NCBI RefSeq assembly: GCF_016906535.1
Contig: NC_057378.1
Location: 1,178,001 to 1,242,000 of the forward strand
Source of the DNA: Rhizoctonia solani
Lineage: Eukaryota; Basidiomycota; Agaricomycetes; Cantharellales; Ceratobasidiaceae
Reading direction: 5' to 3'
Length of the DNA stretch: 64,000 bases
Position 1 is the stretch's first letter; each line of letters opens with the position of its first letter. The notes below the pieces were generated by a model. That model had not been told where the DNA came from. It worked only from the letters and a program-made list of their open reading frames with translations, and ran no database searches. This document shows, piece after piece, positions 31,989-43,991 of the stretch. The translations under genes were made by a program, and so were the position numbers.

Positions 31989-32548
31989 TGTTATAACCTC
32001 CTTACATATACCATTGGAATCGCCTGAATTTTCTATTAATTTTAGTATTTTTTACGGACTCAATATCTCTTGTTTTTCGATCACGTGATCTCGGCGCTTA
32101 TTATGCCGAGATGCCGCGCCGAGATGCCGTGCCAAGGGCGCTTAGGAGAAATCCATGCTTCTGCGCAGCCCGCAGCACACTTCTCATTTGCCTTTTGTAC
32201 TTCTTTCTCTCACACGCACAGACCATGTAGATAGTGTGCTTTGTCTATATATACAGCAGGGAAATTGCTTGGAGACCCCAAGTCAATTTTACCTTGTCTC
32301 ATCTCATTGAGGAGGACCCATCCAGCCAGCTAAGTAGCCAGCCCTCAGTAGTATCAGTAGTTACCCCCTTACCTGCGCTCACCACACCTTCAGGCCTAAG
32401 GCCCCTTTGTAATTAGCACCCATTGGAAGCCCGCCTTAAGCGGCATTAGTATAGCCTTAGATACATAGTTAGATAAGCAGTGTCTGTATTAGTTACGGCC
32501 CTAAGTGCCCATCACTAGCGTGTACCCACCTTACAGTGGTGTATGACA
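31989..32548 (+). repeat. 5' LTR of B2
   Basis: 560 bp. Transcript start AAGTCAATTTTAC at 32280-32292; hairpin CCGC-CTTAA-GCGG at 32431-32443. It ends GTATGACA where the 3' LTR has GTACAACA. Confidence 0.93.
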
Positions 32549-32550
32549 TT

Positions 32551-32563
32551 GTAAAATTGACTT
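32551..32563 (+). other. Self-priming site of B2
   Basis: GTAAAATTGACTT is the exact complement of 32280-32292. It differs from the B1 and B3 sites at two bases, and the LTR differs at the matching two bases. Confidence 0.75.
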
Positions 32564-33066
32564 GTAGTAGGCTTGATTGACAAGGAGAGGATCCCCTGTA
32601 CTAGTACAAGGGAAAAAACCAGATTGGACTCGCCTTTTGTCTTCAATAATCAAACAGACGTTGGTCCCTGGTAGTACCAAATTGCTATAAGGCAGACGGA
32701 CTCTAATCCCCCGCATACCCCAAGTTTTGCCGGAACTCAGTAGTCAGCGGCCCTAGACCGCTGAAATACCCACTTGCTGAAAACCTGCCCATATCACAAC
32801 CGCCAGGTCTGTTGATTTGTTGTAGGGACAGTCCAACACTAGGTACTAGACGCAAGGGCTTAGCGCCAGGATACTACAAAAAAACCGCTCATAAGTCCTG
32901 ATAAAGGCACTATCTCCCCCACACCGTTTTCATCATTCCCTCCACCCGCTCTGGAGTCCCACACCCATACTCCTGTCCCTCTAGCCGCTCCTCCCGTTGT
33001 TCCATTCCAACCCATTCCCAACCGCCCTCTCGCAGCGCATCTCCCACTCTGCAAGACTTGCCAGGG

Positions 33067-34266
33067 ATGGAACCGGAACCGTCCCTTACTGCTCTCCTCA
33101 AGGCTGTCACAGCCCTCACAGCCACCGTTGGGTCCCTGCAGGACCAGATCCAATCTCAAGGTCAGCAGCTTGTTGAGCTTAAAGCCATATGCAAGGAGAC
33201 CGCCAACTTACTTGGCAACAAGGATCAAGGAGGACCCCAAGTCCAAGCCCAGCCTGGCCCATTGACTGGGCCTGTCACTCCCCCCACGCATACAGGAGGA
33301 GAAGCGCACACTCCAGGAACGGTTAGGCCTGGACTCAAGGCCCCTTTCCGCCCATCCAGAGGAACGGGCTTTGACTCAGAAGAAGAGGAAGATCCCAGGC
33401 AAGCCCCCAAGAGAGAGCCTTGCGACACGCCTAAGCGGAGCCTCAGCTCCCTTACCCCATTCGACTCAGGGTCCAGTGTGAAGCAACCCAAAATGGAGCT
33501 CCCCGATCCATACAAAGGAGACTCTAGGGGAAAGAAGGCAACCCAGTGGCTAGACCGCATGCTACTGTGGGTTGCACTTCATCAAGACCAATTTGATGAA
33601 GAAGAACAAATGATTGTGTGGATCCTCTACCACATGACTGACAAGGCTGCCGACTGGGCTCTCCCTATCATAGGGACCATCATCAAGGGCAAGGGAAACC
33701 CCCCTACCACCATCCCAGCCTTAACAGCCAAATTCAAGGAAGCATTTGCGGACCCAGATGCCAAACAAGCCGCCGCTAGGAAGATTGCCGCGCTTACTCA
33801 GACAACCACCACGTCTGAATACGTTACCAAGTTCTGCAATCTTATGGCAGAACTTGATTGGAACACTGAGGCGTACATTGCCCGGTTCAAGCGCGGTCTT
33901 CACTGGAAGGTGAAGGAACTCCTGTCCACCAAGGACAATTTCCCAGACAACGACCTTGAGGCTATATTTGCTGCCTCCGTCAAAATAGACAACATTCATT
34001 GGGAAAACAAGGAGAACCAACCCAAGAAAACCCCCGCTAAGTCCTTGGCTACCACAGCCACTACTTCCACCACCACTCAACGGGTCCGCTTATCAGAGGA
34101 CCCTAACTACGTCACTCCGGAAGAAAGGGACCGCCGCCGCGCATCTGGACTATGCGTCAAATGCGGCCAGAAGGGGCACGGAATCAAGCAATGCCAAAAT
34201 GGATGGAAGGCAACCCTCAAAGAGACCGCCAAGGTAGCAGAAGAGGAAGGGTTGGGAAAAGACTAA
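33067..34266 (+). CDS. gag: Gag of B2
   Basis: 399 aa from the ATG of MEPEPSLTALL, conserved in all B copies. A short helical N-terminus (LKAVTALTATVGSLQDQIQS) precedes a Pro/acidic linker and a capsid-type core (QWLDRMLLWVALHQDQFDEE, DKAADWALPIIG). CCHC knuckle CVKCGQKGHGIKQC near the C-terminus. No stop codons. It ends GLGKD-TAA with the heptamer G GGA AAA at 34254-34260, which places ribosomes in the pol frame after a -1 slip. Confidence 0.9.
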   Translation: MEPEPSLTALLKAVTALTATVGSLQDQIQSQGQQLVELKAICKETANLLGNKDQGGPQVQAQPGPLTGPVTPPTHTGGEAHTPGTVRPGLKAPFRPSRGTGFDSEEEEDPRQAPKREPCDTPKRSLSSLTPFDSGSSVKQPKMELPDPYKGDSRGKKATQWLDRMLLWVALHQDQFDEEEQMIVWILYHMTDKAADWALPIIGTIIKGKGNPPTTIPALTAKFKEAFADPDAKQAAARKIAALTQTTTTSEYVTKFCNLMAELDWNTEAYIARFKRGLHWKVKELLSTKDNFPDNDLEAIFAASVKIDNIHWENKENQPKKTPAKSLATTATTSTTTQRVRLSEDPNYVTPEERDRRRASGLCVKCGQKGHGIKQCQNGWKATLKETAKVAEEEGLGKD

Positions 34267-37200
34267 GGCCAAGGACTACCGTCAAGCCCCTGGCCCCTAA
34301 ATTAGATGTGCATGTATCAGATTGCGACTTTGTATCTTTGGCTCTGGACTCCAATAAAAAGCCCTTATTATTCATCAATCTTGAACTGCACAACTTCCTG
34401 ACGGAACATCTCAGAACCCTCATTGACTCAGGAGCCACATCAAACTTCATTTCCCCCTCAATTGTGGAAAAATATAAAATCCCAAAAACCCAACTCAAAA
34501 ATCCACAAGTTGTGAGAATGTTAGATGGTACCATTTCCCAGACTGGTCGCATTTGGCACCAGGTCCACCTCACGGTTTTGGCCAATGGCCATCCCCACTC
34601 CATTCCTTTTCTTGTGTGCCCCATTGGTAATACCCCAGCTATCCTTGGCATGACCTGGTTAACAGCAGAAGCTCCGCTCATAGATTGGCAACAGGGACTA
34701 GTCACATTCCCTGAACAAGTTCAGATTGCCTCCAAGGAAGAAGCAGACTCTGACCCTTTAGCAGACCTTCCCCCTCAATACCATGAGTTTGCCAAAGTCT
34801 TTGGCAAGGAAGAATTTAAGGTCCTCCCTCCACACAGGGAGTATGATATCTCTATAGACCTTGTTCTGGATGCCAAACTGTCCCCTGGCCCCATATATGG
34901 CATGACTGACGCAGAATCAAAAGCATTAAAGCAACACATTGACGAGGAATTAGCAACAGGCAAGATCCACCCTAGTACTTCCTCAGCAGGTGCCCCGGTC
35001 ATGTTTGTAAAGAAGGCTGATGGATCTCTCCAACTGGTTGTTGATTACAGGAAGCTGAATGACGCAACCCGCAAAAACGTTTACCCATTGCCAAGGCAAG
35101 ATGATCTCATGGCCAAGCTAAGACACGCCAAAATATTCACCAAGTTAGACTTGCAATGGGGATACAACAATGTACGGGTCAAGGACGGCAATGAATGGAA
35201 AACAGCCTTTAGAACCAAATATGGGCTGTTTGAATACCTAGTAATGCCCTTTGGTCTCACCAATGCCCCGGCCGCTTTTCAGCATTTTATGAACAATCTG
35301 TTTAGGGACCTCATTGACGTCACTGTAGTCATTTACTTAGACGACATACTGATCTTCTCAGAAGACCCCAAGGACCACCCAGCACACGTCAGGGAAGTCC
35401 TATCTTGGCTAATGAAGAACCAGTTGTTCTGCAAATTATCTAAGTGCCACTTCCATGTCACCACAGTTGACTACCTGGGCATTGTCATCACCCCCACCGG
35501 CTTCTCTATGGATCAAAAGAAGATTGAGGCGGTTATGTCATGGCCCCAACCTAAAACGGTCAAGCAGGTTCAAGCCTTCCTAGGATTTGTCAATTACCTC
35601 AGACAATTCATTCCCAATTTCAGCTCGGTTGCATGCCCCCTTCACAATCTCACCAAAAAGGAAACCCCCTGGTCATGGGGAGACCTAGAAGAAGCGGCGT
35701 TCCAGGAATTGAAGCTCCTTGTCACCCAATCACCGGTCCTCATCCATTCCAACCCAGACCTACCCTATTACTTGGAAACGGATGTGTCAGGAGTAGCTAT
35801 GGGAGCAATCCTTAGCCAGCAAGGAGAAGATAACCGCCTACACCCAATGGCATATATGTCAAAATCATTTTCCGGTGCCAAGGCTAATTACAATACACAT
35901 GATAAGGAGCTCCTGGCAATCATTAAGGCACTGGAAGAATGGCGGATCTTCTTAGAATCAACTGATAAACCCATCCAGGTGTTCACTGACCATCAAAACT
36001 TGGAATACTGGATGCAGGCACAGACCTTTAATTGCAGGCATGCTTGTTGGCGCATCTTTCTGAGTGACTTCAATTTTGAGATCCATTATCATCCCGGAAA
36101 ACAATCAGGAAAACCAGATGCCCTTTCCAGAAGATCCAATTACATAGATGCCCCCACAGAGCCAGAAATCATGCTGCCTTCAGAGGTTTTTGCAAACACG
36201 TCAGAAGAGGAACTCAAGATTGTCACAAGTATTTGTGACAAACTCAGGGAAGATCCATTGCTAGAACCAATCATCAGGTTCCTCACAGAAGACGCAGACA
36301 ACGCCCCTCCGTCTATTTGCAAAGCTTATAAAGACTACAATTGGGAAGAGGATTTGCTATGGTACCGCGGAAAGCTAGTGGTCCCAGACTCAGAAGAACT
36401 CAAGGATTGACTCCTCAGGGAATTCCATGACTCCCCCTGGCAGGACATCCTGGACAACAACAAACCCTAGAACTACTCAGCCGTAACTATTGGTGGCCAG
36501 GAATGAAGTCTTCTGCAAAGGAATGGGTTGAATGTTGCCCCATCTGCCAATCCAACCGTTGCGCCCACAACCCAGTAATAGCTCTAAAACCTTTAGAAGT
36601 CCCCCTGTTCCCATTCCATACAATTTCCTACAACTTCATCACGGGTTTTCCCAGATCTGATGGATACAACGCAATATTGGTAGTCATAGACTTGTTTTCA
36701 AAATTCGGGCACTTCATCCCAACTACCAAAAAGGTGTCAGCCAAGGGCTTGGCAAATCTCTTTGTCACCCATGTTTGGAAACTCCACAGCCTCCCGGTGA
36801 AAACTATATCAGATTGAGGGACCACGTTTACCGGAAAGTTCCTCAGGGCCTTGTACCAACAATTGGGAGTCCAACCATCCTTCTCCTTGGCCTACCACCC
36901 CAAATCAGACGGACAAACAGAACAAGTTAACCAGTTCATTGAATTTTACCTTTGATCTTACGTAGCAGCGGATCACTCAGACTGGGCAAAATGGCTACCC
37001 CTTGCGGAATATGCTTACAACAACGCCAAACACGCTGCCACAGGTAAAACCCCATTCAAACTGGTTTATGGAAGAAACCCCGTGATGAGTCCGTCAACCG
37101 TGCCAGCCAACGTACCAGAAGCAGACCTTGTAGCTGATACCCTGGCACAAGAGTGGAAAGAAGCGGAGTCGGCGCTCAGAATGACCAAAGAACGCATGGC

Positions 37201-37674
37201 AGGGACAAAGGGGTAATACCAGAATACTCTGTAGGAGAAAAAGTCTGGCTGGACAGAAAGAACATGGAACTGAGAACAAATTCCAACAAACTGGATCCCA
37301 AGTGGCTGGGACCGTTCAAAGTCACAGAAAAGATTTCCAGTCACGCCTACCGCCTGAAATTGCCGGAAACTCTGAAAATCCACAACGTGTTCTATGTAGG
37401 ACTGCTATCCAAGGCGCATGAATCTGCAAGCCAACCATTCCCAAATCAACCCCCGCCTGAAACCATAGAAGGGGAGGAGGAATACAAGGTGGAACAAATC
37501 CTGGATTCAAAAAGACAACAAGGAAAGTGGGTTTACCTCATCAAATGGAAGGGCTATGGTCCAGAAGATAACTCCTGGGAACCCAAGGAGCTTCTAGAGA
37601 ATAGTCAAGAAGAAATCCAACGCTTCAACAAATTGCAACTGAAAAAGGCTTGTGACTCCGCCAAGAACCTTTAA
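34152..37674 (+). pseudogene. pol: Pol of B2, broken in the integrase region
   Basis: The frame is open from the gag overlap to a TGA at 36408: protease LIDSGATSNF, RT with intact YLDD, complete RNase H. After it come a 1-nt loss near 36436, a TGA in the integrase core after KTISD (36815-36817; CGA in functional relatives), a further TGA near 36954 and a frame change near 37200. The integrase Asp of TISYDFI is Asn. The chromodomain (YLIKWKGYGPEDNSWEP) is still readable and ends at a TAA at 37672. Confidence 0.9.
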
Positions 37675-37684
37675 GGGGGGGCAA

Positions 37685-38244
37685 TGTTATAACCTCCTTA
37701 CATATACCATTGGAATCGCCTGAATTTTCTATTAATTTTAGTATTTTTTACGGACTCAATATCTCTTGTTTTTCGATCACGTGATCTCGGCGCTTATTAT
37801 GCCAAGATGCCGCGCCGAGATGCCGTGCCAAGGGCGCTTAGGAGAAATCCATGCTTCTGCGCAGCCCGCAGCACACTTCTCATTTGCCTTTTGTACTTCT
37901 TTCTCTCACACGCACAGACCATGTAGATAGTGTGCTTTGTCTATATATACAGCAGGGAAATTGCTTGGAGACCCCAAGTCAATTTTACCTTGTCTCATCT
38001 CATTGAGGAGGACCCATCCAGCCAGCTAAGTAGCCGGCCCTCAGTAGTATCAGTAGTTACCCCCTTACCTGCGCTCACCACACCTTCAGGCCTAAGGCCC
38101 CTTTGTAATTAGCACCCATTGGAAGCCCGCCTTAAGCGGCATTAGTATAGCCTTAGATACGTAGTTAGATAAGCAGTGTCTGTATTAGTTACGGCCCTAA
38201 GTGCCCATCACTAGCGTGTACCCACCTTACAGTGGTGTACAACA
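37685..38244 (+). repeat. 3' LTR of B2
   Basis: 560 bp, preceded by a G-rich polypurine tract (AAGGGGGGGCAA). Followed by TSD ctttg. Confidence 0.93.
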
Positions 38245-38249
38245 CTTTG

Positions 38250-39733
38250 CCAATACATCAGAAGAGGAAGTGGAAATTGTCACGGATATTTGCTCAAGGC
38301 TAAGGGAAGATCCCTCCCTTGAACCTATCATCAAATTCCTAACAGAAGATGCCAACAATGCTCCCCTGTCCATACGCAAAGCTTATTGGGACTATGATTG
38401 GGAGGAGGACCTCCTGTGGTACCAAGGGAAACTAGTTGTTCTGGATTCAGAACCCATCAAAGAAAGGCGTTTGAGGGAATTCCATGACTCCCCATTGGCA
38501 GGACACCCAGGCCAACAAAGGACGCTTGAACTTATCAACCAGAATTATTGGTGGCCTGGAATGAAATCTTCAGCTAAGGAATGGGTCAAGTGCTGCCCCA
38601 TATGCCAAGCCAACAGACAAGCCCACGCTCCAGTAATAGCCCTGAAGCCACTGGAAGTTCCCCCATTCCTGTTCCACACTATCTCCTATGACTTTATCAC
38701 AGGGTTTCCAAAGTCCCAGGGTCACAACGCTATCCTAGTAGTGATTGACTCCTTCTTGAAATTTGGCCACTTCATCCCCACTTCCAAGAAGGTCACTGCA
38801 AAGGGGCTAGCTGATCTGTTCATCACCCACATCTGGAAACTCCACGGGCTGCCTGTCAAAACCGTCTTGGATTGAGGAACTACCTTCACGGGGAAATTCT
38901 TGAGGGCACTATACCAGCGGCTTGGAGTCAAACCAGCGTTCTCTTTGGCATACCACCCAGAGTCAGATGGACAAACGGAAAGAGTCAATCAGTTCATTGA
39001 GTTTTACCTACGCTCCTACGTTGCAGCCAACCACTCCAACTGGGCTGCCTGGTTGCCTTTGGCAGAATACGCTTATAATAATGCCAAACATGCAGCAACT
39101 GGGAAAACACCCTTTGAACTTGTCTATGGGCAAAACCCAATAATGAACCCTTCCAACATTCCAGCCAACGTCCCGGAGGCAGATGCAGTAGCAGATACAT
39201 TGGCCCAAGAATGGAAAGAAGCCAAGTCAGCCCTCAGAATGAGCAAAGAACGGATGACCAGGAGCCAGGGAACAGTACCAGAGTATTCAGTAGGCAAGAA
39301 GGTTTGGCTAGATGGGAAGAACATAGAACTCAGGACCAATTTGAACAAATTAGACCCCAAACAACTAGGCCCATTCAAAGTTGTTGAAAAAGTCTCTAGC
39401 CACGCCTATTGCCTGGAGCTACCGGAAACTCTAAAGATCCACAATGTCTTTTATGTTGGGTTGCTATCCAGGAGCCACAAATCACCAAACCAGCCATTCC
39501 CAAAACGTCCTCCCCCTGAGACAATAGAGGGAGAAGAAGAATACAAGGTCAAGCAAATCATTGACTCTAAACAACAACAGGGCAAATGGTTTTATCTGAT
39601 AAAATGGAAAGGGTATGGACCAGAGGACAATTCCTGGGAACCAGAGGAGCTACTGGAGCATAGCCAAGAAGAGATTAAGCAATTTAACCAGACTAGGCTC
39701 AAAAAGGCTTGTGACTCCGCCAAAAGCCTTTAA
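38250..39733 (+). pseudogene. pol: Pol of B1, part 2 (integrase and chromodomain)
   Basis: Continues the B1 frame after B2: integrase zinc finger (H..H..CPIC), core with TISYDFI intact, then a TGA after KTVLD (38873-38875; CGA expected). The same frame goes on through GQTERVNQF to the chromodomain (YLIKWKGYGPEDNSWEP) and a TAA at 39731. A polypurine tract with a long G-run follows. Confidence 0.88.
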
Positions 39734-39747
39734 GGGGGGGGGGGCAG

Positions 39748-40850
39748 TGTTACACTCTCAAAAATTATACCATCAGACCCGCCTATTTTTTCTGTTATTT
39801 TTACTATTTTTACGGACTCTTTATCTTATGTTTTTAAATCATGTGATCTCGGCGCTTATTATGCCAAGATGCCGCACCAAGATGCCATGCCAAGGGCGCT
39901 TAGGAGAAATCCATGCTTCTGCGCAGCCCGCAGCACAATTCTTATTTCCACCATGTACTTCTTTTTCTCACGCGCACAGACCATGTAGATAGTGCGCCCT
40001 TGTCTATATATACAGCAGGGAAATTGCTTGGAGACCCCAAGTTGATTTTACCTTGTCTCTTACTCATGAGAGAAGGTAGCCAGCCAGCTAAGTAGCAGGT
40101 CCCCTAAGTAGTTCACACGCTCACCCCTTACCTTTACCTACCACACCTCCCAGGCCTAAGGCCCCATTGTTCTCAGTAGATAGTAGTAGACTGCCTTAAG
40201 CGGTAGTAGTATAGCCTAGGATAGTAGATTACATAAGTTGCCTGTAGTAGTGTCAGAGCCAACAACTACCAGATGGTAAAACTAACAAGCTATTGCCTAA
40301 TATAGGACTTATCAGCTAGTAGGATCTAACAGAGCTCAAGGCAACTGCCAGATAAGGGGTTGGACAAGACCAATACAGTAAGTGTGCACTATGCTATAAA
40401 GATAGCTGGGCAAAGGACCTTTGACAGGGACTGGTATGCTCTCAGGCAATACTCTTAAATGTATGTCTTAGGGTAGTAGTGTTGGATGGGGATAAGAGGT
40501 CAAGTTCTGAGGCTTAAGGCTCTCAGAACCCTCCTTATATATTCAACAGCAAAGGGGAAGAGTAATTACATGTACAAACATCATAACAAAGATAAGGTTA
40601 CATGACCAGAGATAAGAAAACAAGATCACATGACTAAAGGTCATGTGATGAGATTACATAATAAGCGCCCAGCGCCTAAATAACATAAAGATGCATATAT
40701 CCATAAATCTCCATGAAAATAGCGCATATATTCACTATTTCTTCGACTTAGTGGATTCTAAGGTGGTCACGCCTCTAGGGCATGACAAGTAGTACGGCCT
40801 TAAGCACCCGCTCCCACTAGCATGTACCCACCTTACAGTGGTGTACAACA
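39748..40850 (+). repeat. 3' LTR of B1, split by a D LTR
   Basis: Parts 39748-40250 and 40788-40850. The break carries TSD agtag of the inserted D LTR. The LTR ends GTGTACAACA at 40850. Confidence 0.92.
40251..40787 (-). repeat. Solo LTR, family D
   Basis: 537 bp, minus-strand TGTCATGCCC..GCTCTGACA, perfect TSD agtag (40246-40250 and 40788-40792). Confidence 0.92.
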
Positions 40851-40855
40851 AATGC

Positions 40856-42823
40856 ACTGGTGCTCTGCCATGCTGACCCAGCAAAACCCAACTTCCTAGA
40901 AACAGACGCATCTGGTGCAGCTTTGGGTTCTATACTAAGCCAACAACAAGAAGATGGGCGCTTACATCCACTAGGCTTCCTGTCAGAGTCATTTAAAGGT
41001 GCTGAACAGAATTACAACACCCATGACAAGGAGCTCCTGGCAATTATTAGATTCTTCAAGTATTGGCGCATCTTCCTGGAAGGGACAGCACACCCCATCA
41101 CGGTCTTTACTGATCATAGGAACCTGGAGTACTGGAAAGAATCCTGGACCTTTAACCATTGCCATGCCAGGTGGCACTTACTACTAGCTGGGTACAACTT
41201 CCAAATTGTCTACCGCCCAGGAAAGCAGTCCGGAAAACCTGATGCCCTTTCACAATGCTCTGACCATGCCAATATTCCACCTGCCAATCAGACCATGCTC
41301 CCTGACCCTGTGTTTGCCAACATGGCCATGGTTACACCTGAGAAGGAACTACAATGCCAGATCAAATTGTCACTTGATCAGGACAAGTCCCTTGAGGAAA
41401 TCCTGCAATTCCTACAAAACAAGTCCAAGGCCCCGCCCTCAATCAAGCGTGCTTTTAGAGATTACAAAATGGAGGCGGGCCTACTCTTCTACCAAGGACG
41501 CATTGTGGTCCCTGATGTGGGAACCCTAAGGACAGACTTACTACGGATATTCCACAACAGCCCTCTGGCAGGCCATCCCAGCAGACAACAAACCCTAGAA
41601 TTGATATCCAGGAACTATTATTGGCCTGGCATCCGTGCAGACACATACTGGCATGTTGATTCCTGTGAAACTTGCCAAAGAATCTGGAAACCAAAGTATG
41701 TGCCTACTCCCCTGCAACCACTAGAACTACTGTCATGTCCCTGGCAACACATATCATACAACATGATTGTAGACCTACCAAAGGATGGAAGCAACAACTC
41801 AATCCTGGTTATTGTGGACAGCTTTACAAAGTACGGAATATTTGTAAAATGCTCCAAAAAACTCAAGGCCCCCAAATTGGCAGAACTATTCCTGGAGCAT
41901 GTATGGAAACGTCATGGTATGCCGGAAAAAACTGTGTCCAACAGAGGAAGGGTCTTTAACAACAAGTTCTTACGGGCACTGTACAAGCGCCTTGGTATTG
42001 ACCCTCACTTCTCCTTGGCATACCATCCCCAAAGTGACGGACAGACAGAACAGGTGAACCCTTCTATTGAACACTTCCTCAGGGCCTACTTGGGAGTCAA
42101 TCAAAGGGACTGGACCAAATGGCTCCCAATGGCAGAGTTTGCCTACAACAATGCTGTACATAGTAGCACAGGCAAAACTCCTTTCAAGGCCTTGTATGGA
42201 TGGGAGCCTACCCTAACCCCATCCAACGTACCAACAGATGTCCTGGAAGCCAATGACCTTGCCCAGACAATGGAAGTGCAATGGAAGGAAGTAGAGTCCG
42301 CCCTCCAACAATCCAAACAAAAAATGATAGCCAGGGAAGGGGGAAAGCCAACAGAGTTTGAGATTGGAGAAGAAGTTTGGCTTGATGCCAGAAATGTCAA
42401 CCTCAAAACCCTAAGTCCCAAACTAATGGAACAACGCCTGGGACCATTCAAGGTTATTGAAAAGATCTCTGACTGGGCTTATTGCCTAGAGCTTCTGCCA
42501 ACCATGCAAATCCACAATGTCTTCTATGTAGGACTACTGTCTAAAGTCAGAAGGGATGAGCAAAAGCCTTCAAAAACCGTCCACCGCCTGTCACTGTGGA
42601 TGGAGAAGAGGAATACAAGGTCAAAGGAATAACGGACACTGAGGAAAGAAACAGAAAATGGTATTTCAGGGTGAAATGGAAAGGATATGGATCCAAGGAA
42701 AACACATGGGAACCCCAAGAGAACCTGAAAAATGCGGGAAAAATTTTGAAGAAATATGAGGAAGAAATGAAGAAGAAGGCCCTTGGTGCTGCCAAGGCCC
42801 TTAAAGGGGGGGCAGTGTTGTAG
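40856..42823 (+). pseudogene. pol: Pol of A2, part 2 (RNase H, integrase, chromodomain)
   Basis: Resumes after B1 with RNase H (LETDASGAALGSILSQQ, DKELLAII, TDHRNLEYW). In the integrase both core Asp residues are Asn (ISYNMIV and VSNRGRVF). A frameshift near 42570 moves the chromodomain ([17 protein letters not shown]) into another frame, which ends at a TAG within the 3' LTR. Not functional. Confidence 0.88.
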
Positions 42824-42910
42824 ACACAATCAATACCAGGGAATTTATTCCCATTTTCTCAAATTTAAACAAAGGCAATTGGACAACATTTTTGATCACA
42901 TGATCTTGGC
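42816..42910 (+). repeat. 3' LTR of A2, first part
   Basis: 95 bp from TGTTGTAGAC to CTTGGC, where B3 entered (TSD ttggc at 42906-42910 and 55590-55594). The remainder is at 55595-56071. Confidence 0.9.
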
Positions 42911-43471
42911 TGTTACAATCCCCTAACATATACCATCAGACTTGCACGATTTTTCTCATATTTTCAGTATTTTTTCCGAACCTTGTATCTTACATTTTTT
43001 GATCACGTGATCCCGGCGCCTATTACGCCAAGATGCCGCGCCAAGATGCCGTGCCAAGGGCGCTTAGGAGAAATCCACGCTTCTGCGCAGTGCGCAGCAC
43101 ACTTCTTACTTCCTTTATGTACTTCTTTTCTCACGCGCACAGACCATGTAAATAGTGCGTCCTTATCTATATATACAGCAGGAAAATTGCTTGGAGATCC
43201 CAAGTTGATTTTACCTTGTCTCTTACTCATTAGAGAAGGTATCCAGCCAGCTAAGTAGCCGGCCCCTAAGTAGTTTGCAGACGCTCACCACCCCCTTGAC
43301 CTATCACACCTCCCAGGCCTCAGGCCCCTTTGCCGTCAGTAGATAGAAGTAGAGCGCCTTAAGCGCTAGTAGTATAGCCTTAGATAGTCATCTTACATAA
43401 ACTAGTGTAGTAGTACGGCCTTAAGCGCCCGCTCCCATTAGCGTGTACCCACCTTACAGTGGTGTACAACA
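42911..43471 (+). repeat. 5' LTR of B3
   Basis: 561 bp. TATATAT at 43168, transcript start AAGTTGATTTTAC at 43202-43214, hairpin AGCGC-CTTAA-GCGCT at 43353-43367. U3 holds CACGTG at 43004-43009. Confidence 0.94.
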
Positions 43472-43473
43472 TT

Positions 43474-43486
43474 GTAAAATCAACTT
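43474..43486 (+). other. Self-priming site of B3
   Basis: GTAAAATCAACTT, 2 nt after the LTR, is the exact complement of 43202-43214. Confidence 0.72.
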
Positions 43487-43991
43487 GTGTAGGCTTGACC
43501 AACAACAAGAAGACTACCAGTACTAGCACAAGGGAAAAAACCGTGATCAGGGCTACTTTGCGGAGTATAATAATCAAAAACTCCCCACCCCCACATAGTA
43601 CCAAATTGCTATAAGGCTGATTAGTTCTGATTGCCCGCATACCACAAGTTTTGCCGGAACTCTGCAGTTAGCGGCCCTAGACAGCTGAAGAACCTGCTTG
43701 CAAAAAACCTGCTCATATCACAATTGCCAGATCTGTTGATTTGCTGTAGGGATTGTCCAACGCTAGGTTTTTGACGCAAGGGCTTAGCGCATACATACTG
43801 CATAAAAACCGCTCATAAGTCCTGTACCAGGCACCCCTATCCCCCTCGCCGTTTCAAATATTCCCTCTACACGCTCTGGCGTCCCTCACCCATACTCCCG
43901 TCCTCCCAGTCAATCCAGTCAACGTTCTGTGGCAGCCCGCTCCCAACCTCCCTCTTGCGGCCCATCACCCACTCCGCAACACCTGCCCAGA

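Larger units (their letters stand above)
31989..38244 (+). mobile_element. B2, family B element inside pol of B1
   Basis: Perfect TSD ctttg (31984-31988 and 38245-38249). The LTRs are 560 bp each and nearly identical. gag is open; pol has nonsense codons and frameshifts, so it is not autonomous. It is the youngest element in this branch of the nest. Confidence 0.94.
27716..40850 (+). mobile_element. B1, family B element inside pol of A2
   Basis: Perfect TSD aatgc (27711-27715 and 40851-40855). It contains its own broken gag and pol and three later insertions: a reverse B LTR in gag (28898-29458), element B2 in pol (31989-38244) and a solo D LTR in its 3' LTR (40251-40787). Confidence 0.93.

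Noticed and set aside
42816..42910. A 95-bp truncated A LTR
   Set aside because: Its missing part lies at 55595-56071 beyond B3, with matching TSD ttggc; it is split, not truncated.
32280..43486. LTR/primer-site covariation as proof of self-priming
   Set aside because: The varying bases are a former CpG, so some matches could come from independent decay. The CpG-free match in C1 and the fixed spacing are better evidence.
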